In this document: positions 34,577 through 43,462 of the stretch, piece by piece
How the letters are laid out: every line of letters starts with the position of its first letter
Position numbering within the stretch: position 1 is the stretch's first letter
Origin: Novosphingobium sp. ERN07
Lineage (GTDB): Bacteria; Pseudomonadota; Alphaproteobacteria; Sphingomonadales; Sphingomonadaceae
Assembly: GCF_012641335.1 (NCBI RefSeq)
Contig: NZ_JABAID010000008.1
Span: 1 to 64,000, forward strand
Length of the DNA: 64,000 nt
Reading direction: 5' to 3'
The notes under the pieces: generated by a model
The model's input: only the letters and a program-made list of their open reading frames with translations
Database searches by the model: none
Told to the model about the DNA's origin: nothing
Translations under genes and position numbers: made by a program

Positions 34577-35604
34577 GCGAGATGACAGACATCCTCAGCG
34601 AAGAAGCGCAGATTTCCGATCCCGAACGCGCCGCCGTGATGGTGATGCTGCTGGAAGACGATCAGGCCGCGCATATCCTGTCGCAACTTGAACCTGCCGA
34701 ACTGCGCCTTCTGGGCGAAAAGATGTGCGCGCTGGGCGAAATCGGCCCCGTCGCCATCGCGCAGGCCATCGCGGGCTTTGTCGAAAAGACCGAACGGCTC
34801 GGCCTGATCGCACATGATCGCGTCGGGCAAGTGCGCTCGCTGATGACCCGCGCTGTGGGCGAAGTGAAGGCCGACAGCCTGATGCAGCGCATCCTGCCGG
34901 ATGATCCCTCGCGCACGCCGACCATCGAGCTTGCCCGCTGGCTGACGCCGCAGGTAATCGTCCCGCTGATCCGCGATGAACATCCGCAGGCAATTGCCGT
35001 GCTGCTGGTCCAACTCGACCCCGAAGTGGCCGCAGCCGTGCTGCACGCCCTGCCCGAAGAAATTCAGGGCCAGGTCGTCCACCGCATCGCCTCGCTCGGC
35101 CCGGTCGCGCCCGAAGCCATTGCCATGCTTGAAGAAATGCTCGACCGGCGCATTGCCGAATGCCACGGATCGGCCGCGCTTTCGATGGGCGGCCCGCGCG
35201 AGGCGGCAGACATCATTAACGCATCGGCCCGCACGGTCGAAAAGCGCGTCATGCCCGAAATCGCCAAGGCGGACCGCCAGCTCGCCAAGGCTATCGAGAA
35301 CGAGATGTTCAAGTTCGAACACCTCTATGTCCTCGATGACAAGTCGATGGGCGCGCTGCTGCGCGAGGTGGACAGCGATGCGCTGATCGCCGCGCTGAAG
35401 GGCATTGCCGAAGAATTGCGCGAACCGTTCTTCCGCTCGATGTCGGCCCGCGCCGCCGATGGTATCCGCGATGAAATCGCCGCGCGTGGTCGCATGAAGA
35501 TGGCCGAAGTTATCGAAGCGCAGAAGGCCATGATCGCCGCCGCCCGCCGTCTCTCTGCCGAGGGCGTCATTGTCTTCGGGGCAGGCGATGATGACTATGT
35601 CTGA
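34573..35604 (+). CDS. fliG: Flagellar motor switch protein FliG
   Basis: 343 residues. N-terminal AAVMVMLLEDDQAAHILSQL, middle EHPQAIAVLLVQLDPEVAA (the EHPQ motif), and C-terminal FKFEHLYVLDDKSMGALLRE with charged residues that contact MotA. It is the torque-bearing component of the C-ring. It overlaps fliF by 4 bases and fliH by several codons. Confidence 0.95.
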   Translation: MSEMTDILSEEAQISDPERAAVMVMLLEDDQAAHILSQLEPAELRLLGEKMCALGEIGPVAIAQAIAGFVEKTERLGLIAHDRVGQVRSLMTRAVGEVKADSLMQRILPDDPSRTPTIELARWLTPQVIVPLIRDEHPQAIAVLLVQLDPEVAAAVLHALPEEIQGQVVHRIASLGPVAPEAIAMLEEMLDRRIAECHGSAALSMGGPREAADIINASARTVEKRVMPEIAKADRQLAKAIENEMFKFEHLYVLDDKSMGALLREVDSDALIAALKGIAEELREPFFRSMSARAADGIRDEIAARGRMKMAEVIEAQKAMIAAARRLSAEGVIVFGAGDDDYV

Positions 35605-36235
35605 ACCCCTGCGCGCGGTTTCCCTGGCAGACCTCGGACGGGTATCCTCAGGCTTTGCGCACGACCGCCGCTTCTTCCCGGATCTGATGATTTCCGAAGT
35701 GCACCTAGATGCACCTAGCGCGCACCTAAACGCACCAGACGACACCGAAGAAGCAGCAGAAGTATCTGATCCGCTGGCAGAAAAGTGGGCCGAAGGATAC
35801 GCGCGCGGCATGGGCGACGCGCAGGAAGCCGCAGCCCAAATCATCGCCGAACAGGAAGCCGCGCGAAGCAAGATCGAACTCGCTCTATCGCGCCTGGACG
35901 CGGCCATGCAGTCCGACCTGAAAGACCGCCTGCGTGAAACCGTGATCGCCCTGTGCGAATCCGCCATCGCGCCCGCCGCGCTCGACCCTCACGGCCTCAC
36001 CCGCCGCGTCGAAGTTGCCGCCGCAATGCTCGCCCGCGCCGAGGATGCGCGCGTGATCCGCCTGCACCCCGAAGATCTGGCGCTTATCGCGGCGCGATTG
36101 CCGGAAGACTGGCACTTCGAACCCGACGCTTCGCTCGAACGCGGCTCGGTGCGCGTCGAAGGCGCGAGCGGCGGGGTTGAGGATGGTCCGGAGCAGTGGC
36201 GCAAGTCCATCGAGGAAGCGCTGCGGCAATGTTGA
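35591..36235 (+). CDS. fliH: Flagellar assembly protein FliH
   Basis: About 214 residues. The gene starts inside the 3' end of fliG; ATGs at 35588, 35591 and 35597 are all possible, and GGCAGG upstream best suits 35591. It has a central Glu/Ala-rich helical stretch (AQIIAEQEAARSKIELALSR) and a C-terminal ATPase-regulator domain with RVEGASGGVEDGPEQWRKSI. FliH binds FliI and holds it at the export gate. The stop overlaps the fliI start. Confidence 0.85.
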   Translation: MTMSEPLRAVSLADLGRVSSGFAHDRRFFPDLMISEVHLDAPSAHLNAPDDTEEAAEVSDPLAEKWAEGYARGMGDAQEAAAQIIAEQEAARSKIELALSRLDAAMQSDLKDRLRETVIALCESAIAPAALDPHGLTRRVEVAAAMLARAEDARVIRLHPEDLALIAARLPEDWHFEPDASLERGSVRVEGASGGVEDGPEQWRKSIEEALRQC

Positions 36236-37551
36236 AACTGATCGAACCGCTGCTGGATGGTATGGCGCTATGCGGGCCGGACTTCACCCCGCCGCGCTAT
36301 GGCCTACTGGCCGCCTGCGATGGCGGAATGCTTGAAGTTTCAGGGCTTTCCGTGCCCATCGGCACGCAGTGCCGTATCGCGCATGGTGCCGGATCACTGA
36401 CCGCCGAGACCATCGGTTTCCGCAACGGGCGCACTTTGATGATGCTGCTGGGCGATCCCGTGCTGCTGCGCCCCGGCGCAAAGGTCCGCCCCGAAGGCCG
36501 TCCCGGCATGGTCCCGGTGGGCGAGGCGTTCCTTGGCCGCGCGGTGGATGGCGAAGGCAAGCCAATCGACGGGCGCGGCCCCATCAACAGTCGCCGCGAA
36601 TGGCCCGCTGGCGGCGTGCGCGCTGCCGCGCTGGACCGGTCCCCGGTACGCGAAAGTTTCGACACCGGCGTGCGCGCGCTCAACGCACTGACCACCTTCG
36701 GCATCGGCCAGCGCATCGGCATCATGGCCGGATCGGGCGTGGGCAAATCCGTGCTTCTCGACATGATCGCGCACGGGGCCGAAGCCGAGATCGTGATCGT
36801 TGGCCTGATTGGCGAACGCGCGCGCGAAGTGTCTGATTTTGTTGAACGGCACATGCAGGGATCGAAGCGCGAACGGTCGGTCATCGTTGCCGTACCTGCC
36901 GACCATGCGCCCAACTTGCGCATCCGGGGCGCAATGATGGCCACTGCCCTTGCCGAGTATTTCCGCGCGCAAGGCAAGCGCGTGCTGCTGATCATGGACA
37001 GCCTGACGCGCGTGGCCCACGCGGGCCGCGAGATTGCGCTGTTGCTGGGCGAACCCGGCGCGGCGCGCGGCTATCCGCCATCGGCGCTCGCCACGATCAC
37101 CAAGCTGGTGGAGCGGGCAGGCAATTCAGCCGAAAGCGGCGGTTCGGTGACGGGGCTTTACACCGTGCTGGCCGATGGCGACAACCAGGACGATCCGGTG
37201 GTCGATACCGCACGTTCAATCCTGGATGGCCACATCGTGCTATCACGCGATCTGGCGCAGCGCGGACAATATCCCGCGATAGACATTGCCGCATCGCTGA
37301 GCCGCGTGATGAACGACATCACCGCGCCCGATCACCAGAAAGCTGCGCGCACTTTCCGCGCGCTGGTAGCAAGTTACGAGGCCAACCGCGATCTGGTGCT
37401 GATGGGTGCCTATCGCGCCGGGGCCGACCCGCAGCTTGACCGTGCAATCACCATGCACGACGCGCTGACCGGCTTCATCAGCCAGCCGCAGCGTGAGATT
37501 GTGCCGATGGCGCAGTCCGTAACCGCGCTGACGCAGTTGATCGGGCCGTGA
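36229..37551 (+). CDS. fliI: Flagellar export ATPase FliI
   Basis: 440 residues. The ATG at 36229 starts MLKLIEPLLDG and overlaps fliH by 7 bases; a longer in-frame start is unnecessary. Walker A MAGSGVGKS is near residue 165, with EIVIVGLIGERAREVSDF and Walker B KRVLLIMDSLTRVAHAGREI. The DNQDDPVVDTARSILDGHIV segment is typical of the F1-like secretion ATPases. It helps deliver substrates to FlhA/FlhB. Confidence 0.95.
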   Translation: MLKLIEPLLDGMALCGPDFTPPRYGLLAACDGGMLEVSGLSVPIGTQCRIAHGAGSLTAETIGFRNGRTLMMLLGDPVLLRPGAKVRPEGRPGMVPVGEAFLGRAVDGEGKPIDGRGPINSRREWPAGGVRAAALDRSPVRESFDTGVRALNALTTFGIGQRIGIMAGSGVGKSVLLDMIAHGAEAEIVIVGLIGERAREVSDFVERHMQGSKRERSVIVAVPADHAPNLRIRGAMMATALAEYFRAQGKRVLLIMDSLTRVAHAGREIALLLGEPGAARGYPPSALATITKLVERAGNSAESGGSVTGLYTVLADGDNQDDPVVDTARSILDGHIVLSRDLAQRGQYPAIDIAASLSRVMNDITAPDHQKAARTFRALVASYEANRDLVLMGAYRAGADPQLDRAITMHDALTGFISQPQREIVPMAQSVTALTQLIGP

Positions 37552-37979
37552 AGGCCGAACGCGCGCGACTGGCCCGGCTGAAGCGGCTGGAGCGCATTCG
37601 CGACATCGCGCGCCAGACCGCACTGGCCGAGGCAGGCAAGGCCGAAGGCACGCTGGCGCAACTGCAAGGTCTGGTCGAACGCACCAGCCGCCTCTCTGCC
37701 GACTATTCCGCCCGCACCGACGCGCGCGACGCACATGGGCTGCAGCAATTGCGGCACTTCATTGCCGGGCTGGACCGCATCACCACCGGCACCCGCGCCG
37801 ATGCCGAAGCGGCCAAGCGTATTGCCGATGCCAAGGCCCAGGAAGCCGCCGCAGCCGAACGCCGCCGCGCCGCCGTGGAAGAGCGGGCCGAAGCGCAGGA
37901 GCGCCTGATCGCCCGCAAGATCGCATCAGGGGCAATACCTACGACCGGCAAGAAGCCATCTGGCACGGGTCTTGAATAA
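37548..37979 (+). CDS. fliJ: Flagellar export protein FliJ-like
   Basis: 143 residues, almost wholly charged helix (RARLARLKRLERIRDIARQT; AERRRAAVEERAEAQERLIA), the coiled-coil character of FliJ. It starts with GTG at 37548, overlapping the fliI stop (GTGA). FliJ sits in the FliI ring like the F1 gamma stalk. Identification is by position, size and helix pattern. Confidence 0.8.
   Translation: MKAERARLARLKRLERIRDIARQTALAEAGKAEGTLAQLQGLVERTSRLSADYSARTDARDAHGLQQLRHFIAGLDRITTGTRADAEAAKRIADAKAQEAAAAERRRAAVEERAEAQERLIARKIASGAIPTTGKKPSGTGLE
37961..37976 (+). promoter_or_regulatory. Possible sigma-54 promoter for fliK
   Basis: TGGCAC, five bases (GGGTC), TTGAA, inside the last codons of fliJ and about 37 bases before fliK. 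The -24 box is perfect but the -12 box has GA where GC is expected, so activity is uncertain. Confidence 0.4.
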
Positions 37980-38012
37980 ACAGGGTTAACGCACACGCCG
38001 GAGACCCTTGCA

Positions 38013-39416
38013 ATGGCCGACATCTCTGCCCTTTCCCTGCAAACAGCGCTGACGCCGGTGGCCCTGCCCACCGCTGTGGCTCCGCTGGAAAACGCCGGAA
38101 ATGCAGGAGAACCCGGCACCGCAACCCCGCCCGCCAGCTTTGATGCGCTGCTGACCCTTCAGGCCGCAGCGCAAACGGCAACACCGGAAACGGCAAACCC
38201 GATCTTGCCGGAAAGCGGCAAGACTTTGCCGGATGCGGCAATTGCCGTTGCCGCCCTGCCGCTGGCAAACGTGCAGTTGGCCAACGTACCGCAGGCAGCC
38301 CTGCCGAAAATCGACACCAGCCGCGCCACAACCAATGCCCAAACCGCAGATGGTGCTGAAGCCGATCCGCTGGCTGAACTGGCCGACGAGAGCGCCGCAT
38401 CGCCCGACGGCAGCGCCGAAGTTGCACCGCAGCCCGACATCGCGCTCTTCGCCGCAATCTTTGCCGCGCCCGAACGGCTTGCCACCGCTGCCCGGCCGGC
38501 TGACACGACCAGTGCTGCCATCACCCAAGCGCAACCTGCCGCAACGCCAGTGCCTGTGGCCAGCAGCGCGCCCGCCACGACACCTGCCGCAGTCGCCGTG
38601 GCCATCGCCAGCACCGCGCAGATCGAACTGGTTCCCACTGCTCGCACAATCGCCACGCCGGTCGCGGTTTCGGTTGCCGGCCCATCTGCCGAGGTGGAGG
38701 TGGAGGCGGCCGCCGCCGTCGCGCCAGAAACCATAGCCATAGCCGCCCCGGTCGCGGCACAAGCCTCCCGCTCTGCACCTTCCACGCAGAACGCCGCGCC
38801 GATGGCAAGCGATGTTCCCGCCGCCATCGCCGCGCACGTAACTACGCCTCGCAAGCAGGCCGCTCCCGACGCTGCGGCACCACAGCTGCCCGACAGCGCA
38901 ACGCCAACCTCAATCGTGGCTGAAGCGCCGGTTCAGACCGACGTTCAACCCGTCAGCGGCGCTGCCCGCAGCGAAGCCAAGGCCGACCGCATCGATTTTG
39001 CCACGCTGGTCGATACGCTGGCCCGCGCCCGCGAAGAGGCTTCGCCACGCACGGTGAACGTGGCGGTGACCAACACCGATTTCGGGCGCGTCTCCATGCG
39101 CTTTGACAGCACCGACACCGGCTTGGCCGTTGCAATGAGCAGTGCCGATCCCGGCTTTGCCCGCGCAATAAGCGCCAGCGCCGATGCAGCCGCCACATCG
39201 TCGGACACGCGCGGCCAAAGCCAATCGCAAAGCCAGCAATTCCAGGGTGACGCCCGTGCGCAAGCGAGCGATGCCAATGCGCAGCGTCACAACCAGAACC
39301 AGCAGGGCCAACAGCACACCGCGCGCGGCGACGCACGGCCAGCTTCCGGCACGCCGACCTCGACCCACCGCGACATCGACGCCGACAAGACCGGCGCCAG
39401 CGGCATTTACGCTTGA
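38013..39416 (+). CDS. fliK: Flagellar hook-length control protein FliK
   Basis: 467 residues. The first 320 are low-complexity Ala/Pro/Thr (ruler region). The C-terminal part holds the conserved hook-length domain (EASPRTVNVAVTNTDFGRVS; MRFDSTDTGLAVAMSSADPG) and then a Gln/Ser/Ala-rich tail. FliK switches FlhB specificity from hook to filament proteins. The domain is divergent, so the name relies also on position between fliJ and fliL. Confidence 0.85.
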   Translation: MADISALSLQTALTPVALPTAVAPLENAGNAGEPGTATPPASFDALLTLQAAAQTATPETANPILPESGKTLPDAAIAVAALPLANVQLANVPQAALPKIDTSRATTNAQTADGAEADPLAELADESAASPDGSAEVAPQPDIALFAAIFAAPERLATAARPADTTSAAITQAQPAATPVPVASSAPATTPAAVAVAIASTAQIELVPTARTIATPVAVSVAGPSAEVEVEAAAAVAPETIAIAAPVAAQASRSAPSTQNAAPMASDVPAAIAAHVTTPRKQAAPDAAAPQLPDSATPTSIVAEAPVQTDVQPVSGAARSEAKADRIDFATLVDTLARAREEASPRTVNVAVTNTDFGRVSMRFDSTDTGLAVAMSSADPGFARAISASADAAATSSDTRGQSQSQSQQFQGDARAQASDANAQRHNQNQQGQQHTARGDARPASGTPTSTHRDIDADKTGASGIYA

Positions 39417-39446
39417 TCCTGACATTCCCATTCTGAAAGAGCGACC

Positions 39447-40052
39447 ATGAGCGACAAAGGCGACAAGGAAGACAAGCCCAAGAAGAAAAAGGGCGGCGGC
39501 ATGATGATGAAAGTCGTCGGTGCGATTGCCCTGTTGGGCGTTGGTGGCGGCGGCGTGTTTGGCCTCGTTACTGCTGGCGTGATCGGCGGCGGCGGTCCGC
39601 ATGAAGTAATCAAGGTGGACAACAACCCCAAGCTGATCCGTAAAGGCGAGGAAGACCCCTATGCCCCCGTTGCCAAGGAAGGCGAAGGCGAGGGCGGCGG
39701 CGCTGGCGAAACGGATGGCGACGGCGGCAGCGAGTTCCGCACCGTCTATTACAACTTCCCCGAAGACTTCACGTCGAACCTGCGCAACTCCGATGCGCTG
39801 CTGCAGGTGAACCTGTCTGCCAGCACGCGCCGCGATTATCGCGTGGTGCTGTGGATGAAGAAGCACGAACTGGCGATCCGGTCGGCGCTGCTCATCGCCA
39901 TCGCCGACACCCCAGAAGAAGACGTGATCAGCCCGGACGGCAAGGGCCGCCTGCAAAAGCGCCTGACTGCCACGATCAACAAAGTCCTGACCGAGAACGA
40001 AGGCTTTGGCGGCGTGGAGAACGTCTACTTCAAGTCCTTCATCGTCCAGTAA
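39447..40052 (+). CDS. fliL: Flagellar basal-body protein FliL
   Basis: 201 residues. Lys-rich cytosolic start (DKEDKPKKKKGGGMMMK), one membrane helix, a Gly/Glu-rich linker, and the FliL periplasmic domain (FRTVYYNFPEDFTSNLRNSD; LLIAIADTPEEDVISPDGKG; LTATINKVLTENEGFGGVEN). FliL supports stator function. Followed by fliM after 30 bases. Confidence 0.92.
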   Translation: MSDKGDKEDKPKKKKGGGMMMKVVGAIALLGVGGGGVFGLVTAGVIGGGGPHEVIKVDNNPKLIRKGEEDPYAPVAKEGEGEGGGAGETDGDGGSEFRTVYYNFPEDFTSNLRNSDALLQVNLSASTRRDYRVVLWMKKHELAIRSALLIAIADTPEEDVISPDGKGRLQKRLTATINKVLTENEGFGGVENVYFKSFIVQ

Positions 40053-40082
40053 AAACCCGCGATCTCAAGGCCACCTGCACCC

Positions 40083-40970
40083 ATGAAACCAGAACGCGCC
40101 TTCATTGCCGAACGTGCCATCGCGCAGCACGATACGGCGCTGCTGCGCCCCGGCCCGGATGCGACGGAGCTTGTGCCCGCGCTGGCGCGGATGAGCGAAC
40201 GTCTGGCCAAGGCGGTGCGCGGTGCGCTTTCTCCGCTGCTGGGCGGTGCAGAACCTCAGATCAACCCTGCCAAGCCGATGAAGACCGATTTTGACGATTT
40301 CTGTTCGGAAATTCCGCGTCTTGCCGCCAACAGCCTGATGCAGATCGGCAGCGCCCCGTTCATGGTCAGCATCGAGGGTGAAAGCGTTTTGCGGCTGGTG
40401 GACCGCGCCTTTGGCGGCCCCGGCGATACGCCCGGATCGCTGCCCAAGGAATTCCCGCTCTCAGCCGAACTGATGATCGGGCGGATCGAACAACTGATTG
40501 CGACCTGCCTTGCGGTGGCGCTTGGTGGCAGCGGCGGTGCCATTCGCGCGGTGCGCCGCGATGCCAGCCTTTCGCAATTGCAGGCCATGCCGGGCAGCAC
40601 GCCGGTGGCGGCGCTGACGCTGAATGTGCTGGAACAGGGCCGGATGCCCTGGGTTGTTTCCGTCGCTTTCCCGATGGACACGCTGGCCCAGATGTTCGCG
40701 CATGGCGAAAGCAAACGCCCCGCCAAGGCCTCACGCGGCCCGGCCAAGCCCACCGACGCGCCCTTTGCCGATCTGCCGATCGACCTCAGCGCCGTGCTGG
40801 TGGACATGAAACTGCCGCTGGCCACCATTTCGGCGCTGCGCGTGGGACAAGTCCTTTCGGTGCCGATTGCCCGCAACGTGCCGCTGCGGGTCGGCGACAA
40901 GACTTACGCCACCGGCACCATCGGCGCGCTCGAAGATCGCGTCGCCATCCAGATCAACCAGCTTTCCTGA
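40083..40970 (+). CDS. fliM: Flagellar motor switch protein FliM without CheY-binding N terminus
   Basis: 295 residues, shorter than typical FliM (about 330). The middle domain and C-terminal SpoA domain are recognisable (FMVSIEGESVLRLVDRAFGG; SAVLVDMKLPLATISALRVG; VGDKTYATGTIGALEDRVAI). FliM normally begins with a conserved LSQxEIDALL peptide that binds phosphorylated CheY. Here the N terminus reads MKPERAFIAERAIAQHDTAL, with no such motif. Position between fliL and fliN fixes the identity. CheY signalling must enter the switch in some other way, perhaps through FliN. Confidence 0.88.
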   Translation: MKPERAFIAERAIAQHDTALLRPGPDATELVPALARMSERLAKAVRGALSPLLGGAEPQINPAKPMKTDFDDFCSEIPRLAANSLMQIGSAPFMVSIEGESVLRLVDRAFGGPGDTPGSLPKEFPLSAELMIGRIEQLIATCLAVALGGSGGAIRAVRRDASLSQLQAMPGSTPVAALTLNVLEQGRMPWVVSVAFPMDTLAQMFAHGESKRPAKASRGPAKPTDAPFADLPIDLSAVLVDMKLPLATISALRVGQVLSVPIARNVPLRVGDKTYATGTIGALEDRVAIQINQLS

Positions 40971-40992
40971 TTTTGACGAGAGGCCAGAACAC

Positions 40993-41307
40993 ATGACCTT
41001 CCAGCCCCGCGGTTTTGATTTCCTCAAGGATGTCGATGTCCGCCTGACCGTAGAACTTGGCCGCACGTCGATGAAACTAAAGGACGTGCTGGGTCTGTCC
41101 GAGGAATCGGTCGTCATGCTTGATCGGATGACTGACGAACTGCTCGACGTGATGGTCAACGGCAAGCTGATCGCGCGCGGCGAAGTGGTGGCGCAGGGCG
41201 ACCGCTTTGGCCTGCGCATCGTGGAACTGGCAGGATCGGACGGCGAAGAAGCTGCCTCACCCGAAAAGAAGGCGCCCAAGGCTGCGGCAAAGGGGGATGA
41301 GGACTGA
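40993..41307 (+). CDS. fliN: Flagellar motor switch protein FliN
   Basis: 104 residues from ATG 40993. The SpoA domain has DVDVRLTVELGRTSMKLKDVL and ANG-type DVMVNGKLIARGEVVAQGDR FGLRIVEL. A Lys/Ala tail follows. I rejected a longer in-frame start because it would overlap fliM by about 100 bases. The stop overlaps fliO (TGATG). Confidence 0.93.
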   Translation: MTFQPRGFDFLKDVDVRLTVELGRTSMKLKDVLGLSEESVVMLDRMTDELLDVMVNGKLIARGEVVAQGDRFGLRIVELAGSDGEEAASPEKKAPKAAAKGDED

Positions 41308-41603
41308 TGTTCTGGTACATCCTGAAGCTGCTGGTGCTGCTGCCGCTGATCGGCGGTCTTGCCTGGGCCAGCCTGAAGTTTGCGAAGCGGATGGAAGGCC
41401 GCTTCATGGGCGGCAACGCGCCGAAATCGGTGCGGATCGTGGAAACGCAAATGCTTAGCCCCACGCTGCGGCTGGCGGTGCTGGAATTCCACGGGCGCGA
41501 AATTCTGGTGTCTGCGGGGAAGAACGGACTTGTGCGGCTGGCCGAAGCGCCTGCGCGGCCCAAGGTTGATGTGGCCAAGGTGGAAGCGGAGGATGCGCAG
41601 TGA
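41307..41603 (+). CDS. fliO: Flagellar biosynthesis protein FliO
   Basis: 98 residues. One N-terminal membrane helix ([18 protein letters not shown]) and a small cytosolic FliO domain ([20 protein letters not shown]). It helps FliP assemble. Coupled by overlap to fliN and fliP. Confidence 0.85.
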   Translation: MFWYILKLLVLLPLIGGLAWASLKFAKRMEGRFMGGNAPKSVRIVETQMLSPTLRLAVLEFHGREILVSAGKNGLVRLAEAPARPKVDVAKVEAEDAQ

Positions 41604-42388
41604 AGCGGGTTCTTGCCATGTTGACGACCACGCTCGTCCTGCTGCCGCATCACGCGATGGCAGCGGTGGCGACAGGCCCTGCCCCAGCGCAGCAACCGGC
41701 AGCGCTTTCGGGTGCGCTGGACCGCGCGTTCGGCCAGATAGCGGGTGCGCAGAGCGGCGGTTCGCTGTCGCTTTCGTTGCAGCTCCTGCTCATCATGGGG
41801 CTGCTGACGATCCTGCCCACGCTGGTCCTGATGATGACCAGCTTCACCCGCGTGCTGATCGTCCTGTCGATCCTGCGGCAGGCGATGGGATTGCAGCAAT
41901 CGCCGCCCAATCAGGTGCTTATCGGGCTTTCACTGTTCCTCTCGCTATTCATCATGGGGCCGACGCTGGACAAGGTGAACGCCAATGCCATCCAGCCCTA
42001 TGCCAGCGGCCAGATCGGTGCGGAGCAGGCCTTCGTGGCGGGCGGGCGCGAATTTCATGGTTTCATGATCCGCCAGACGCGCGAAACGGACTTGCGCATG
42101 TTTGCCGATATGGCCAAGGCCCCGCGCTTTGCCAGCACGGCGGACGTGCCCTATTCGATCCTGCTGCCCGCCTTCGTTACCAGCGAACTGAAGACCGCGT
42201 TCCAGATCGGCTTCATGCTGTTCCTGCCGTTTCTGGTGATCGATCTTGTCGTCTCGTCCGTGCTGATGAGCCTTGGGATGATGATGATGTCCCCCACCAT
42301 CGTATCGCTGCCGTTCAAGCTGCTGCTGTTCGTGTTGGTCGATGGATGGGCGCTGCTGATGGGCAGCCTTGCGGCGAGTTTTGGCTGA
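41600..42388 (+). CDS. fliP: Flagellar export gate protein FliP
   Basis: 262 residues. Signal peptide, then the conserved membrane core: [52 protein letters not shown] and [20 protein letters not shown]. It forms the export channel with FliQ and FliR. The stop overlaps the fliQ start (TGATG). Confidence 0.96.
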   Translation: MKRVLAMLTTTLVLLPHHAMAAVATGPAPAQQPAALSGALDRAFGQIAGAQSGGSLSLSLQLLLIMGLLTILPTLVLMMTSFTRVLIVLSILRQAMGLQQSPPNQVLIGLSLFLSLFIMGPTLDKVNANAIQPYASGQIGAEQAFVAGGREFHGFMIRQTRETDLRMFADMAKAPRFASTADVPYSILLPAFVTSELKTAFQIGFMLFLPFLVIDLVVSSVLMSLGMMMMSPTIVSLPFKLLLFVLVDGWALLMGSLAASFG

Positions 42389-42663
42389 TGCAGGATACCT
42401 CCGCCCTCCTTTCGCTGGCCGACCGGATGCTGTGGATCACCGCGCTGGTTGCCGCTCCGGTGCTGCTCGCCTCGCTCGCTGTCGGCCTTGTCGTCGGCGT
42501 GATTCAGGCGGCGACCTCGGTGAACGAACAGACCCTGACTTTCGTGCCGAAGCTGGCGGTGATCGCGCTGGTGCTGGTGCTGTTCGGATCGGCCATGCTG
42601 GGCCTGATCGGAGACTTCACCAAGGAGATCTTCGATCTGATCGCCGCCACCGGGCAGAGTTGA
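42388..42663 (+). CDS. fliQ: Flagellar export gate protein FliQ
   Basis: 91 residues with two membrane helices. PVLLASLAVGLVVGVIQAAT and TSVNEQTLTFVPKLAVI are the FliQ signature. The start at 42388 overlaps the fliP stop by one base; longer reading frames upstream are shadows of fliO/fliP. Confidence 0.94.
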   Translation: MQDTSALLSLADRMLWITALVAAPVLLASLAVGLVVGVIQAATSVNEQTLTFVPKLAVIALVLVLFGSAMLGLIGDFTKEIFDLIAATGQS

Positions 42664-42667
42664 GCGC

Positions 42668-43450
42668 GTGCTGCAACTGAACTTCGGTTTTGGCGCGCTT
42701 GAGGCCGATTTCTGGCGCTGGATGTTCGTGATGACGCGGATTGGCGCTGCGATGTTTGCTGCACCCCTGTTTGGTGCAGCAACAGTGCCGCCGCAGGTGC
42801 GCGTGATCGCCACCGGGGCGATTGCCCTGCTGATCTGCGGGTGGACGCCAGTGGTCGCGCCGCCTGCCCTGCTTTCGGTGGGCGGGCTGCTTTCGGTTGG
42901 CAATGAAGTGGTGATCGGCCTTGCCATAGGCTTTGCGCTGCAACTTTCGTTCGCCGCGCCGACCTTAGCCGCGGAGATCATCGGCGGCGGCATGGGCATG
43001 TCCATTGCCACCACGGCCGATCCCGTAAGCGGCGCGCATTCGCCCGCGATGGGGCAGTATTTTGCGGTGGTGCTGACGGTGATTTTCCTGGGCACCGGGG
43101 CGCATCTCAACTGGATTGCGCTGCTGGTCGACAGTTACGCCACATTCCCGCCGGGTACCACATGGTTGGCGCCGGGGCGGATGGACCTGATCACGCAATT
43201 TGCCGGGCAGATGTTCATCACCGCGCTGCTGATCGCGCTGCCGGTGACACTGATCCTGCTGCTGGTGCAGGTAACGACGGGCATCATCAGCCGCTCTGCC
43301 CCCAGCCTCAACCTGTTTTCGCTGGGCCTGCCCGCAGGCGTGTTGGCGGGCCTTGCTGCGATGATCGCGACCGCGCCGATGCTGCCCGATGTGATGGTCG
43401 ACATTGCCGCAACCGCCGTCGGTCATACCGCCGCACTGATCGCGCAATAA
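42668..43450 (+). CDS. fliR: Flagellar export gate protein FliR
   Basis: 260 residues, about six membrane segments. It starts with GTG at 42668, four bases after the fliQ stop. EVVIGLAIGFALQLSFAAPT, ALPVTLILLLVQVTTGIISR and SAPSLNLFSLGLPAGVLAGL are typical of FliR. Confidence 0.93.
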   Translation: MLQLNFGFGALEADFWRWMFVMTRIGAAMFAAPLFGAATVPPQVRVIATGAIALLICGWTPVVAPPALLSVGGLLSVGNEVVIGLAIGFALQLSFAAPTLAAEIIGGGMGMSIATTADPVSGAHSPAMGQYFAVVLTVIFLGTGAHLNWIALLVDSYATFPPGTTWLAPGRMDLITQFAGQMFITALLIALPVTLILLLVQVTTGIISRSAPSLNLFSLGLPAGVLAGLAAMIATAPMLPDVMVDIAATAVGHTAALIAQ

Positions 43451-43462
43451 GGAGGGGCTGAG

